Below are positions 11,996 to 25,148 of a stretch of 64,000 bases of DNA, piece after piece. The notes under the pieces were generated by a model. It saw only the letters and a program-made list of their open reading frames with translations. It made no database searches and was not told the origin of the DNA. The position numbers and the translations under genes are program-made. Numbering within the stretch: position 1 is the stretch's first letter; the number at the start of each line of letters is the position of its first letter. Origin of the DNA: Platerodrilus igneus (taxonomy: Eukaryota; Arthropoda; Insecta; Coleoptera; Lycidae); assembly GCA_036346225.1 (NCBI GenBank), contig JARFIW010000170.1, forward strand, positions 5,642,501 through 5,706,500. Reading direction: 5' to 3'.

Positions 11996-12862
11996 GAAAA
12001 ACTATGATATACTCCTGATTGGCTTAAAACAATCGAGGCTATATGGTAATTATTATAACTTATTTAATCGATTCCCTTATGATCAAGGGAAATCGACAGT
12101 CTTCCGACTAAGCAAGGGGTATATTCCTCGGGTAGACGAATTAAAATCATAACAGCATATTATTCTGGACCATTTTAGGGAACCATTTTCATCAATTTGT
12201 TGTGCAATCCATTGAAGTAAATCGAAACAGAATCAATTCATAAAACGAGCTATACAATGTGCATCATTTTTGACTCTTCTTTAACCTATCCCAAGGTGAA
12301 ATTATTTAACGGTAAACTGTGAAATTAAACATGATATCTGAACTCGTAGGTTCGTAACCTTATAAATTGTGAATTAGTGAAATTAAAAATTGGTAAACGT
12401 GTGAGTTATGGTTATCAGTATAGGCGAGGGTGAGCGCTATAATAAAATCATTTAGTCTACCTTAATTATTATTTAACTTGCTTACCGTTATCAGAAACAA
12501 ACAAAAGTCAAGTGCAATCAGCACTTGATTACGCTGCCACGTTTATGGCAACGCGTAGATTGCTAACTCGGACCTTATTAATCTCCATGATGCTTCTAAC
12601 TGCAGCGAGTGGTCGAGCCAGACTGACTCTTCTGTTGACGGGATGCGCACAAGGCACAAAGATCGTCTGACATTGAAAATGCAATTCAAATGACCAACGT
12701 TTACGAACAGAGCATAGCCTATACTAATATTATTAATTAATGTATGCCTCGTGATTAGGCTATACGGTACTGATCTGATTTGAATAAACTGTGCGGTGTA
12801 TTTTATAATTAAATTTATAAGCTTTTATAACCGTCAAAAAAAATTGTTACAGGCTAAACTTA

Positions 12863-13769
12863 CGAGAGTAGATTGAAAAGTGATGCACACATGCTTGTAG
12901 AACACGAACAACATAACCTACAGAAGAGCGCATGGTGATATTCAGAAGTTACAATCCCTCTCTATACGCATGCTCATTTTGAAAGCGTTGCGTTCACCAA
13001 TTCGTTTGAGTAACAAAGGTATGAATTTCTAGTACTATGTTAACGCGAGTTAAACAGCGCTGTTATCAAATTTTTAACTGTTGAAAATATGACGACTACT
13101 AAGATACATCACCGTTAAAAGGTTTTTTATGATAATGATGCTATTGATAGATCTCCTGTAAATCAATAGGTATTAAAATTTCGTAGTTGCAAACCTAGAA
13201 AAGCATAATTGTTCATGAAACACGCAGCGGACGTCCGATCACTGTCACAGACGATAAACACCGCCAACTCCTCAACGGTTTGATTAAAAAACATTCTACA
13301 TCTCCGACGTCAAGCTTGTCGAGCTAGTGGTAGCCTGACGCCAATAATCTTGCAACGTTATAATGCTTGTTCACACACCTCTGGCGCAACCAAAGAGGCA
13401 CTGCGAAACCTGAAGCTTGAACCGATTCCCCGCCCTCCTTACTCTCTCGATCCCGCGCCTTGCGATTTTTTATTTTCTTCTTACTCAAGATAGACCTCGA
13501 GGGTAATCATTACACTTCGGACGATGAGGTGAAGGCAGCAATCGCGTCCAGAATTCGAGAGAAGTCGAAATAATTCTTCAGTAACAGGATAAAAAAACTT
13601 GTTTCACGTTGGAAGAAATGTGTTAGGCTTAACGGTGACTATGTTGAAAAACAAATGTAAGATTTTAAACCTTAAGAATTGTAACTTGATTTAATTTCTG
13701 CAGGATCTTGCTATTTGTTTTTGTTCGTGTTCTACAAGCATGTGTGAATCACTTTTCGGCCTACCCTCG
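12863..13769 (+). mobile_element. Internally deleted mariner element (unit 2)
   Basis: Counterpart of 5735-6639 with the same ends, flanking TA dinucleotides (12861-12862 and 13770-13771) and internal deletion. It is 907 bases, with an extra TG in the right terminal repeat. It arose by duplication of the whole unit rather than by fresh transposition, because the flanks are also shared. Confidence 0.88.
13211..13573 (+). pseudogene. Mariner transposase remnant (unit 2)
   Basis: The same two transposase pieces as in unit 1: a GRP-containing linker, then the PYSLDPAPCDF motif and a C-terminal tail in another frame. It carries the same deletion and frameshift, so inactivation predates the duplication. 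Confidence 0.85.
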
Positions 13770-14324
13770 TAATACTATCAATGATAGAAATTCGACAAAT
13801 TTAATTTCTACGTGCTATTATGCGAAAACAATTGTGAGCTCTTTATGGGAAGTCGGTAAGTACAATACGCTTTAAATAAGAGTACACCAACGTTACTAGG
13901 TCTTCTTAATAATAATAAATAACGTTTAACTTTTATCAACATTTCTATGAATGTACTAGAGAACCAACAAATCTAGCCCAATGTAGTACCTACTTCAATA
14001 CTTACAGATCGAATATTTTTGTTATCTTATTAGGTGCACAGGTACAGTACAGCAATTTTCAGTGCGGGTAATACCTAAGAAAAACCTATCAAACCGGATG
14101 TTCGGTTTTATCCCCAGTAGAAGAATTTCATGCATAACAAAATCATATCTTTATGAAATTAAGCTTTATAATCGATGAAAATTCTTATTTTAGATGATAC
14201 CAATTTTATGAAATGCACTAAAACGTGAGAAATAAATAATATACTTACGATAACTGCCGTAATTCATAAAAATTAAAAAATTAGTCATCTGAATTAAAAA
14301 AGCAACATTTCAAACTCAATTTTA

Positions 14325-14790
14325 TTACCAAATAATTACTATTTGCCTCGAAACTGTGACAATACATGCCTGTTATACACATTCGTATAGTAACATAGCC
14401 AAAATATTTCAAGTATAATCGGCACGTTTTATGTTGTTGCTACGATACCCTTAAATAAAATTATGTTGGAAAATATATAAGGATCGTAAAAAGCTTTTAC
14501 AACGTTTTCATTTCCGCCTTGAAAGAATCGTTCAACTTTAGTACACCTTCTAACTTTGCATTAGAGTTGAATTTATAATGTAGATTAAAGTATCTATCAC
14601 TGATAAAATTTATGCCCAAATTAGAACAAAACCCTAATCTAAAACATTTCAATTTAAAATTTAGCACAATCAAAAGGAAGTATATTACAATGTCAGGCAG
14701 CCATGCATGATGTGCGGACGTTTTCAGGGTTCGCATACTTTATTCTTGCAGTTTATTCTGAATTTAAATTTCAGATATGCCCAAACAATT
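14325..14790 (+). repeat. Dispersed repeat family B (unit 2)
   Basis: Tandem-unit counterpart of 7200-7660. A 79-residue minus-strand open frame at 14497-14736 exists here but is broken in copy 1 by homopolymer changes, so I do not treat it as a gene. Confidence 0.5.
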
Positions 14791-16284
14791 CGACAATAAA
14801 CTTTAGAACAAGAAAAGTTAATTGAATTTTTATGTTTAGTTAAAATACACAGTTCACTAGGGGATGAATTAAATTTTTATCTTAGTGACGTTACTGGTTA
14901 TTAATTAGAGCCTTTCCTTTATGCTTGAAGGAAAAAGACAAGCTTATTAGGACAGCATCCTAATGGAAGTCTCTTACCTCCAATTTATGAAGCAAAGCGT
15001 GTCCGCGTAAGTACAGTATTTGATTCCTACTCCAGAATGTTTAGGTACAAACAGGCGTAGCACAGGGTGTTACGCAATTAAAAGAAGACTGTAGTTTTAT
15101 TTAATTATGCTACGAAAAGACAAATCTTACCTAAAGAGGCGGAATTCTCATAATTAACACCGACATTTGCCGCAAATTGTTGATTATTTTGCTTCATCTT
15201 CAATAGACATCAGTTGATGCAGAATAGGGGGAACATTCACCTTAACACTGCTCCAGCTCTGGTATTTTTATCCATGATTCCTGGTCAGCTTTTTATGTTA
15301 TAATATTCGACTCCCGTGCATAGTCAAAGTTCAGCGCAGACTTTTCTAGAAATTGCAGTATTTTGGGAATGTGTAACCTGGAACCACTCTCACAATTCCT
15401 GAATACAACAAACAGCTTCCAGAAGGTTTCTTCCATATTATTTCAACTTCCCGGATGTTTCTCGGATATTATTACATCCGGCTTACTCCAAAACCTTTTT
15501 GAGAATTTTTAGATTGAGATCACTCCTAATGTTATACAGCCCTTCCTTACACTGGACTAGCACATTAATTACGCAATCATTTTTTCTTTAGGAGACTATA
15601 TTGAATATCCCATTTTAATGCGCTCGATCTCATACACAATTTTTCCCAGCAAAAGTAACACTTTTTAAATAGATATAAACTAAGTTCTAATGTATGTTCT
15701 TTGAAACTTCATAACTATCCTCATTCTTAATTAAACAACTAATTATTCAGTAGCTGACTTGCTACATACAATTTTTATACCAAGGAATTTGTGGGTTCTC
15801 GCGATTTGTCTAAGGACTCTTGCAAGCTAATTCAAGATTTCCCTCTGGAATAGCTACGTTGTGGTTGTGGTAGAAAATGCGGATGTGAGTAAGTAAATAT
15901 ACAGTTGATAGATAATACCTTCACCCATCTGTCCTAAGCAATCGGTAAGCGGACAATGTTTAACAATTCCGCCCTGCTTCGGATGGTCGACTCTACTTAG
16001 ATTCCTGGTAAGTAAAAACAGTCACTGAGAAAGATAGAAAAGAGACACAAAGGAAGATACCATCAATGAGAACAATGCTGTACGAAGTGCAGCGTACAAT
16101 GTTCGTGTCTTTTGAGGGTAGGTAAATTTGATAATTTGCAGTTAAAACTGGATAGTTTGAACCTAGATTTTATACGTTTTAGTTGAGCGAAAGGGGATTT
16201 GTCAGATAATGGGCATACAGCAAAAAGGGTAAGAAGTGTTCAACAAGTTAATGAGAAGAATTTAATACCACATCTAAAGGTCCA

Positions 16285-16550
16285 GCGGTTGCTCGGGTGT
16301 GGTGACTTCGTGGATCACATAGATTCGGATATAGTTGCTGATCCCAAGCTCCCGGGTTCCATTTCCGACACGGATCGCTTGAAAAATGTTAAGCTAGCGC
16401 TTTTCACAAAAATACACCCTTGTTCAAATGAGAGATCCATTACCTTACTTGGAATTGCAAGGGTTCGATAAAATTCAAAATTTCCAGGTAAAGCAACTCG
16501 TTTCCTGGCCAAATAAGCGCCTTCAGGTAGATAATTGGAAAGTCAAATGT
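16285..16550 (+). mobile_element. Decayed tRNA-derived SINE (unit 2)
   Basis: Counterpart of 9158-9422 with the same degraded head and recognisable body. Confidence 0.75.
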
Positions 16551-16902
16551 GGGAAGCTCAGGTACACACTCCACACCCCATCATTATTACAAGAAAATTG
16601 AACGAACGTATGATAAAATTCAATAGGTTATTCGGGACGTTAGAAAGGAGAGTGACTGTTAGCTATAGGAAATTTTACTGCAGTTACGATCAAGATAGAG
16701 CGAGACAAAAATATGTGGTTTAGGTATAGAAATGAGAGATAGAAGAAGTAACTCATAAAGATCTGTATAAGAAGTGAATTAATTGTAGCAAATACAATGT
16801 ATAAAAATCTCAAACGTAGAAATGCATGAACAATGACAATACCTGGGTATATAGGTAAGATTCAGACAGGCTATATATCAGTTAAGAGATGACTCAAATC
16901 AG

Positions 16903-17535
16903 GTTTATCATTATCATTAGGTCTTCAGTCCTAGAACTGGCTGGACACGTATTTCCATTGTTTTCTGTTCTGAGCCGTCTTAAACATTTCCGTGAAATTT
17001 CTACAGTTTATATCTTTCAATATCTGTGTGCAAATTTAATCTAGTTCTACCTCTACCTCTCTTTTTCCCATGCTCTGTTTCTAATATATATCCCGCACTA
17101 TTCTCTCATGTTTTAGAACGTGTCTCATCATAGTTCTACTACTTATTAATCTTTTCCACATATTTTTCCGTCTCCTGCCATTTCTAATACCTCTTTGTTT
17201 ATAACTTTGTATGTCCGTGATGTCTTCATCATCCGTCTGGAACATCACATTTCAAAGATTTCAAACTTCTTCCTGTCTGCTTCACCTACCGTTCATGTTT
17301 CACAGTCGCACAGTGCTGTGCTCCACAGATATGCATTCAGCAGTCTTTTCCCTGTTTCCATGATTGTTGTCTTCGAACATAGTGGTTGCCTTTTCTTGTT
17401 AAATGCAGTACGGCCTTGTGCTAGTGTTTTTTTATATCATTTGCACTTTTCATATCTTGCGTTATTTGGCTTCCTAGGTAGCCGAAATCCTTAACCTCTT
17501 GTAAATTCTCGTTCCCCATTTTTTTTACAATTCTT
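16903..17535 (-). pseudogene. LINE 3' end, truncated by the duplication junction (unit 2)
   Basis: Counterpart of 9781-10411. It shows the same LINE C-terminal reverse-transcriptase region and the same abrupt end where unit 3 begins. The plus-strand 99-residue frame seen here and in the other copies is antisense to this LINE. Confidence 0.8.
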
Positions 17536-19367
17536 TTAACGGGTTATTGTCCTCTGGTTCGTTAGAAACTATAGTCGTAAAACTTTACAGGTAAGCACTT
17601 AATCAAATTTTATTCGCGTGGTACCAAATTAACGCTTTTCCTGAAAAAAAAAATCACAAGCGTCTGATAATAATTGGAAATCTGATATATCCCTCTGCTA
17701 TATTCAACTGCTCTGCTATATTCCAAAAATGCAATTATCGATGTATTCACTTAATATAATATTCTCCATTTTGAGTCAGGTGTGACTTTATATACTACCA
17801 AATTATTTAAATTTATAAGTGTCGTCGGACTTCCCAAAACTGTACTCTTTAAATTAACTTGTTAAGGTTCTACTAATCCTGACTTTAAACTTAATTTGTC
17901 CTCAAAATCTTTTAGACTATGGTCCATTTCCTCTAAACTATACACTCTATTTTCAATATCTGTATCCCAAATCAGATGTTCATCTTTCTTTAATTTTCCC
18001 CTTTCCATAACTTTAAAAATACTTTTCTTTTCCTTTTAATAATTCTCACTTAATTTATCTCAATTTGTTTGCAACTGATTCCTATATTCCTCAAAATTTT
18101 CTTTATTCGGTAAGATACGTTATAATCTGAAATAACAATAAGAAGTTTTTGACTTAAATTTTTCATAATTAATTAACATAATTAATTAACCCGATTTAAA
18201 CTTGCAATATTTTCCCTAATTTGACATAATGGAGTTTTTATTGGTGTGACATTATCCGTGAAATCAAATGGATATTCAAAATCGTCATCTATCTTTGTCA
18301 GAGATTTAATTGCTTTCGCAAAATTTTCCTTAATACCGCGACAGTCAAATTTCCCGTTGGTTGTTTCGAATGTTTAATTCATACATTAGTTCCGTCTTTA
18401 ACAAACGATCTACGAGTAAAGTCCATTTCAAGCTGTAATTCTTGTCTTTTTCCTCTTTTGTCATAACCAGTTAAATTTTGTCCTAAACCGCTTCAAAATA
18501 AATGTTATAATAAAAAACTATCCTTTAAAAAACTAAATTGTATCACTTTTAAAAAAAGAGTAGTTTCAAAAATCAAGAAAATACAAGAAAAAGCTTGTTC
18601 TTTGAGCACAAAAATCTATTTAACAAGTAAAAAAAACAAAAATTGGACCTACACGTTGGGTGTCAAAATTCTGTTACCTGCTGAATTTACATTGCATTGC
18701 ATACTTATTTTTACTCTATAAAAACCTAAGTGACGCAACAGTTAATTGTTCACCGACTACCTATCAGTGGTGCGGAGTGAGTTCTATGAAAGCAAATGTA
18801 CTGCTCTTAGGGCTACACAAGTTATAAGAGTTCTACTAAATACCCGTTCGCTTACTTTGAAAGGTTTTTAAACTCTTTTGTCTATGTTTTACCTTTGAGC
18901 GTCAACCCACGTGAAAAAAACTAACACAAATAAAGCCTAGCTGGAAGATGGGTCTTCCGAGAGAACGCTCAGTAGTTATCAGAGCTGCTGGAGGTTGATG
19001 GAGTATCACTTACACATTATCACCTCCTTCTACTAATTTACTATAAGCAAAAATAAAAACTCCACGTCTTGAATACCTAACCTACATTTTAACACATGAC
19101 TATAGCAGTGAATAACAACAAGGAAAAACTATGATATACTCCTGATTGGCTTAAAACAATCGAGGCTGTATGGTAATTATTATAACTTATTTAATCGATT
19201 CCCTTATGATCAAGGGAAATCGACAGTCTTCCGACTAAGCAAGGGGTATATTCCTCGGGTAGACGAATTAAAATCATAACAGCATATTATTCTGGACCAT
19301 TTTAGAACCATTTTCATCAATTTGTTGTCAATCATTAAGTAATCGAAAAGAATAATTCATAAAACGA
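17536..19367 (+). repeat. 7.1-kb tandem unit, copy 3, left part
   Basis: It matches the first 1.83 kb of unit 2 almost perfectly up to about 19300. From 19305 to 19367 it loses single bases in quick succession, mostly G or C, and then similarity stops. The counterpart of 12249-16558 of unit 2 (mariner, repeat B and most of the SINE) is missing. Confidence 0.9.
18640..19115 (+). repeat. Dispersed repeat family D (unit 3)
   Basis: Third tandem-unit copy of the segment at 4400-4890. Confidence 0.55.
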
Positions 19368-22300
19368 TATCAATTGCATGATCGAGACTCCGTCAATCGT
19401 CACACTAGACAACAACGAACGTATCAATTCGCTGATAGCGACTATCTTAGAGATCGATCTTCCTATTTAGTATCTCGTAACACTATCGTTTAGATGAATC
19501 GATAGTATTGTAGATACAATCGATAGTCAACTACTACAATTCTATGCGTCATGCTATGCAACGCTGCTAGACTTATCGTACTTCGTACTAACCTTAAGTC
19601 CATCATATGCTATCTCTAAATTCGTCGATTACTTGACTATTAATCGTTATCATCAATTTAATCTATCATTATTACTTATTTTATTCATTAAATTCAAATT
19701 CATCTAATTCTAATTCACTTATACATGTTCATTCCTTCAAATTCATCTAACTGTACTATATTTAAATATTCATTTATATTCATATCTTTGATATGTCATT
19801 CAACTACTCTATTTCAATTAATTAATTTAATCATATCTTTTATCTTAATTATATCAAAATTCTCTACTAATTCATCTATTATCTCATTTCAAATCTATAT
19901 AATTTTACATAAGTTTATTATCATACACATTTTAATCTATGATCAGTTACTTACATATTTAATCAGAATATCTTGAAATTGAATTCAATATTAATTCATC
20001 AATACTTATATCAATTATTATACTTCATTAATCTATAACTTATATACTAGCTATATTCTAATACATAATATATCTTGTATCTAACTATTATAAACATAAT
20101 CATTAATGTAAACATAATCAACTTGTTTATTACATATTAATAGCTAACTCAATTTCATAGATATATTAATAATCTACTTAACGCATAATCTCATTACTTA
20201 TCATTTCTCATATCAAGTATAAATGATCTTACATTATAATTAAATCTATTATTTAATCTCGTAACATTGTATTATGCAACTATAATATTATAATACTTAA
20301 TCATATACCTATATAAATAATACTCAGTTAGTCTATCATATGCATAACTTTATCATTATAATGCTATTAAGATAATCATTGATGTCTTACTTATATAGGA
20401 TTATACGTACGATATATATGATAATGTACATTATCTGATTAATACTATACTATTGTACATTACGATATATCAGATTACTGATTATCATCTAATACTTATA
20501 TACATATATAAGTGTACTAATGAATATATATCGATCAATAATTATTATCTTAGTTTATATATTAGACTATAATCTGAATCTGATCTATCATTTAAACTGA
20601 GTAACTATTAAGACTCAATTCCTTATAATTAGACATCAATGATGATTCACTACAAACTATAATCTACTATGTAATACATATATGTCATATATAGTAAATC
20701 TATTACTTAATAATAAATGTGCTAATACATTAAGATAATATATAACTAAGATTAAATACTTATAAGTATTTAGACATTCTATAATACATATCAATCATAT
20801 GTAAATTTTATCTAACATATCGTTATTAATTTAACTAAATACAAGAAATAATAATATACTAAGATCATATCATTATAATCTAAATTATAAATTAATATGA
20901 ATTACAATTATAATCATAAACATTATCGATTTATCATAGAATTAAACTTAGTTATAAATTAACTTACGATATCAATATTATGTATAATTATATTATATAT
21001 TAGTACTATTAACTTAACTTATCATCAATATATACTTAAATCATCATAAATATACTAGACTAGATTAATAATAATATGAAGTTAATTGATCATTATAAAA
21101 TATTATTCAGTTAATTACTATATTTATATTAATTATAATCAGATTTAGATCTATAAAATTAGTAATCATTTGAGTTGAAGTCTTACTATAATGCACTTAA
21201 TACTTAAATCATTTCAACATTCTGAATAACTTTACATAGTACTGATATTTCAATTTATACAATGTTAAAGTTACATACTTAAAATTACTTTTATTAACAA
21301 ATTTTAATCTAAATTAATTAATAAATTAATTAAAAAATTTAACAAAATCTGACTTTTAAATAAATTTACATATAAATTTAAATAATTATATAATTTATGA
21401 TTAAAAATTAATTCTGAACAAATTACAATTAATAAATTAAATTTAATTATAATTTAAACTATTACCAAACAAATTTTAAATCTTAAATATTCTATTAAAC
21501 ATAAACACTATTAATTAATTCATTATAAAATAAAAAATTTAATTAAATAATTTAATAAAATCACTTTAAAATTTGTAAAATTAAAATATTTAAAAAAAAA
21601 AAAAAAATAGCTTGACAACTAACATTAAAATCAATTGATCAATATAATTTCAAACTAATTCAAGTTATTTAATAAATAATAAAGATTTTAAAAAACATAA
21701 GACTACTTTAAAATGTCTAATACAACTCTAAAATTGAATATAATTTTACTATATAAAATAAACCAAGTTATATAAATTAATTAAGTCAATAAGTTAAAAT
21801 AACAATGTAATCTGAAAGTATGAAACGTTATATTACAAACTTAGTTATGATATAAAATTTTAACTTTAACTTAATTTATAAAAAAACATTATAAACAATA
21901 ATTTAAACTTACTATACAATCAAAATTCAATTCCATAAAATATAATTAATAAGTAATTGATTTTTAATAAAATGCTATACTGAAAGATATTAACTGAATA
22001 TAATTATTTTATAATTAATCTAAGACAATATTAATCTTTTAACATACATATTGAAACTGAACTAACAAGAAACCAATTATAATTAACAATGTATCTTTAA
22101 ACAATTATATCAGTCTAATTAAAGTAAATTAAATAAATGATAATCTGGATTATTTAGAATTAACAAAATTTAAACTTTAATTTATGTTTAATAACTTGAA
22201 ATGTAAAATAATAAAATAAATTTTAACTCCTTCTATAACTAACAAAATATTATATTACTACATTGAATAAAATTAAATGATACTAATTCATTATTAATCG

Positions 22301-23135
22301 CATGTCGAAATTTTGTAAGCAGCTAATAAATAATACTTGAGCATTAAGCATTAAGCTATAATAAAACTTTAAGTTTAATTAATTACTTTAAATATTAAAC
22401 TTATAATTTAAAAATGGTAATAAAAAATTAATTATATAATATGATGTACAAATTTATTAAGCAACTTACTAAAGAAATTTAAATGTAAATTAAAACATTT
22501 AAAGACACTTATTAACATTTAAAACAATTAATTAAATTTTTAAACTTCATTAAGATCAATTTACATATTACGGTAAAAATATATCATACTTTTAAGTCAA
22601 GACATGAATAACTTGAAAATTTTAACTGAACTTTAATCTTAAATCAATGCTAAATCTCTCAATAAGTAAACAATAATTTATAACACCAGGCGTTTAAAAC
22701 TTAAAGATTAACCAATATAACGTTATAAAATATACACACTTTATCAAATTAATTGAATAAATTTAAATATTTACATACACAGATAATCAAAAAATTATAC
22801 TTAATGTAAATTACCACTCAATTTAACCATTTAATTTCAACTCTTTTAATTAATAAGAGATTATAATGTGATAAGCTTGACAGTAAGATTAGAAACATTA
22901 ATCTTCATTATTAAAAATTTAAAGAAAAATTAAATTAATGACTATTGAAAAATATATTTAAAACCTACATTGTATTTTTATTCAGTAAATAGCATTTAAT
23001 TATGTAGCTCAATATACAAATTCAGCACTCGATAATCAATTAAATAAATATTTTCTTTATTTTAGTAAAGTGCATCTATTGAGACATAATAAATTTAAAT
23101 AAAAAAGTTAAGTTTAAATTAATAATTTAATTTAT
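19368..23135. other. Anomalous AT-rich, G-poor block, probable artefact
   Basis: These 3768 bases stand where unit 3 should carry 4310 bases. Composition drifts along the block. The first ~270 bases are near-balanced and full of ATCGAT-like words. The next ~1.6 kb is AT-rich with almost no homopolymers longer than three or four. The last ~1.9 kb is dominated by A and T runs, including about 15 A near 21592. G is far rarer than C in much of it. No gene, transposon motif or clean tandem period is visible, and normal unit sequence resumes abruptly at 23136. A mis-assembled or badly base-called stretch is the simplest reading; a real AT-rich satellite insertion is the alternative. Confidence 0.7.
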
Positions 23136-24111
23136 CAGGTACACTCCACACCCCATCATTATTACAAGAAAATTGAACGAACGTATGATAAAATTCAATA
23201 GGTTATTCGGGACGTTAGAAAGGAGAGTGACTGTTAGCTATAGGAAATTTTACTGCAGTTACGATCAAGATAGAGCGAGACAAAAATATGTGGTTTAGGT
23301 ATAGAAATGAGAGATAGAAGAAGTAACTCATAAAGATCTGTATAAGAAGTGAATTAATTGTAGCAAATACAATGTATAAAAATCTCAAACGTAGAAATGC
23401 ATGAACAATGACAATACCTGGGTATATAGGTAAGATTCAGACAGGCTATATATCAGTTAAGAGATGACTCAAATCAGGTTTATCATTATCATTAGGTCTT
23501 CAGTCCTAGAACTGGCTGGACACGTATTTCCATTGTTTTCTGTTCTGAGCCGTCTTAAACATTTCCGTGAAATTTCTACAGTTTATATCTTTCAATATCT
23601 GTGTGCAAATTTAATCTAGTTCTACCTCTACCTCTCTTTTTCCCATGCTCTGTTTCTAATATATATCCCGCACTATTCTCTCATGTTTTAGAACGTGTCT
23701 CATCATAGTTCTACTACTTATTAATCTTTTCCACATATTTTTCCGTCTCCTGCCATTTCTAATACCTCTTTGTTTATAACTTTGTATGTCCGTGATGTCT
23801 TCATCATCCGTCTGGAACATCACATTTCAAAGATTTCAAACTTCTTCCTGTCTGCTTCACCTACCGTTCATGTTTCACAGTCGCACAGTGCTGTGCTCCA
23901 CAGATATGCATTCAGCAGTCTTTTCCCTGTTTCCATGATTGTTGTCTTCGAACATAGTGGTTGCCTTTTCTTGTTAAATGCAGTACGGCCTTGTGCTAGT
24001 GTTTTTTTATATCATTTGCACTTTTCATATCTTGCGTTATTTGGCTTCCTAGGTAGCCGAAATCCTTAACCTCTTGTAAATTCTCGTTCCCCATTTTTTT
24101 ACAATTCTTTT
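23136..24111 (+). repeat. 7.1-kb tandem unit, copy 3, right part
   Basis: It resumes at the counterpart of 16559 in unit 2 and runs to the unit's end. In this copy the LINE does not stop at 24111 but continues rightward, so this is the ancestral right flank of the duplicated segment. Confidence 0.9.
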
Positions 24112-24387
24112 ACTTGTCTTCCTCTCCTCCTTGACATACTAGTACTTTTGTTAATTTTCATACAGTATCCTTAGAAATGTTTCTATTTTATTAAGAGCAG
24201 CTTCTAACTCTTCCTTACTAGATGCCAATACCGCTATATCATCTGCAAATCTAAGCAAATCGATCGTTTGTCCCAGCACAATAATTCCAAATGTCTTTCT
24301 GCATTTGACAATACTCATTGCCTCTACGATTAACAAATTAAAAATTAACAAGCATAGCGCGCTTCCCTGCCTCACCCCTTTATTATA

Positions 24388-24648
24388 CCGAGTTAGTATG
24401 CAGTTCCGGAACAGTCTAATAATTTTTTTATTTGAAGTGCATTTTTTTTTAATTTGGTATGGATATGTGCTTAAAATTTTCAATTTTGTGTCGCTTCCTG
24501 TTTAACCAGAAATGCCTATCACTTTTTTTTAAATGAAACACTCATGTTTGTACATTTTCGATGCACAATAAAAACTACCTTCAGAAATATTAGTATTTTA
24601 GTATTTTTAAGAACGCACTACACAAAATAATAAAAACTACCGATAACA
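24388..24648 (+). repeat. Left long terminal inverted repeat
   Basis: Pairs with 25149-25408. Clear conserved blocks are CTTCCTGTTTA, ATAAAAACTACCTTCAGAA and ACTACCGATAAC. Confidence 0.85.
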
Positions 24649-24671
24649 GTATAGTATGGTATGGTTTTGTT

Positions 24672-25113
24672 GGAAACATCATCATTGGGCCATTTTCCAT
24701 TATAGGAAAACTAACTAGTGACGAGATTGTACCAGCACCTGCAGCTTTCTTTCCAAATCTAATGATGTATGGTTTCAACAGGATGCAACTTTATCACATT
24801 TTGAGCGCAATGCACGTGATTATTTAAACGAAATATCTCCTGCAGGCTGAATTAGGCGCAGAGGACCAATTAAATGGTCAGTCCGTTCTATAGATTTATC
24901 CCCACTCGATTTTTCCTTGTTGAGCCACTTGAAACGTCATGTGTATAAAAATCGACCAATCAATCAACAAGAATTGAAGATCAAATAGATGAAGAATTTA
25001 ATCGTACCATGCCACAAATGATACAGAATTCACTAAGACATTTTATTGATCAACTACATCATTGTCAAGTCGTAAACGGAGCACAATTTGAACATTTATT
25101 GTACCGTCAATAG
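24672..25113 (+). pseudogene. Tc1/mariner-superfamily transposase remnant
   Basis: Three frames cover the C-terminal half of a DDE transposase. The first (24672 onward) reads NIIIGPFSIIGKLTS, matching the insect-family pattern IIGP.F..G.LT. The second (24770 onward) has WFQQDATLSHF, where the aspartate is the second catalytic residue. It then runs RRGPIKW and IDLSPLDFSLL, where SPDL.PLDFFLWG is normal and the PLD aspartate is the third catalytic residue. The third ends with a stop at 25111-25113. The N-terminal DNA-binding domain and first catalytic aspartate are missing. The protein is non-functional, and the element would have needed a relative for mobility. Confidence 0.85.
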
Positions 25114-25148
25114 AATTTCAAATAATTTTCAAAGACATCTTGATTTTG

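Larger units (their letters stand above)
10412..17535 (+). repeat. 7.1-kb tandem unit, copy 2
   Basis: This complete second unit has the same order of contents as copy 1. It starts at the same TTAACGGG and ends at the same LINE base. It differs from copy 1 mainly by homopolymer lengths (for instance near 10874, 11028 and 16193) and a few short indels such as an added TG near 13743. It shares with copy 3 the substitutions near 11220-11285 that distinguish both from copy 1. Confidence 0.95.

Noticed and set aside
19368..23135. Block as a mitochondrial or viral insertion
   Set aside because: There are no protein motifs, tRNA cloverleaves or long open frames. Composition drifts along the block, and the left edge shows progressive base loss, which points to a sequence-quality problem.
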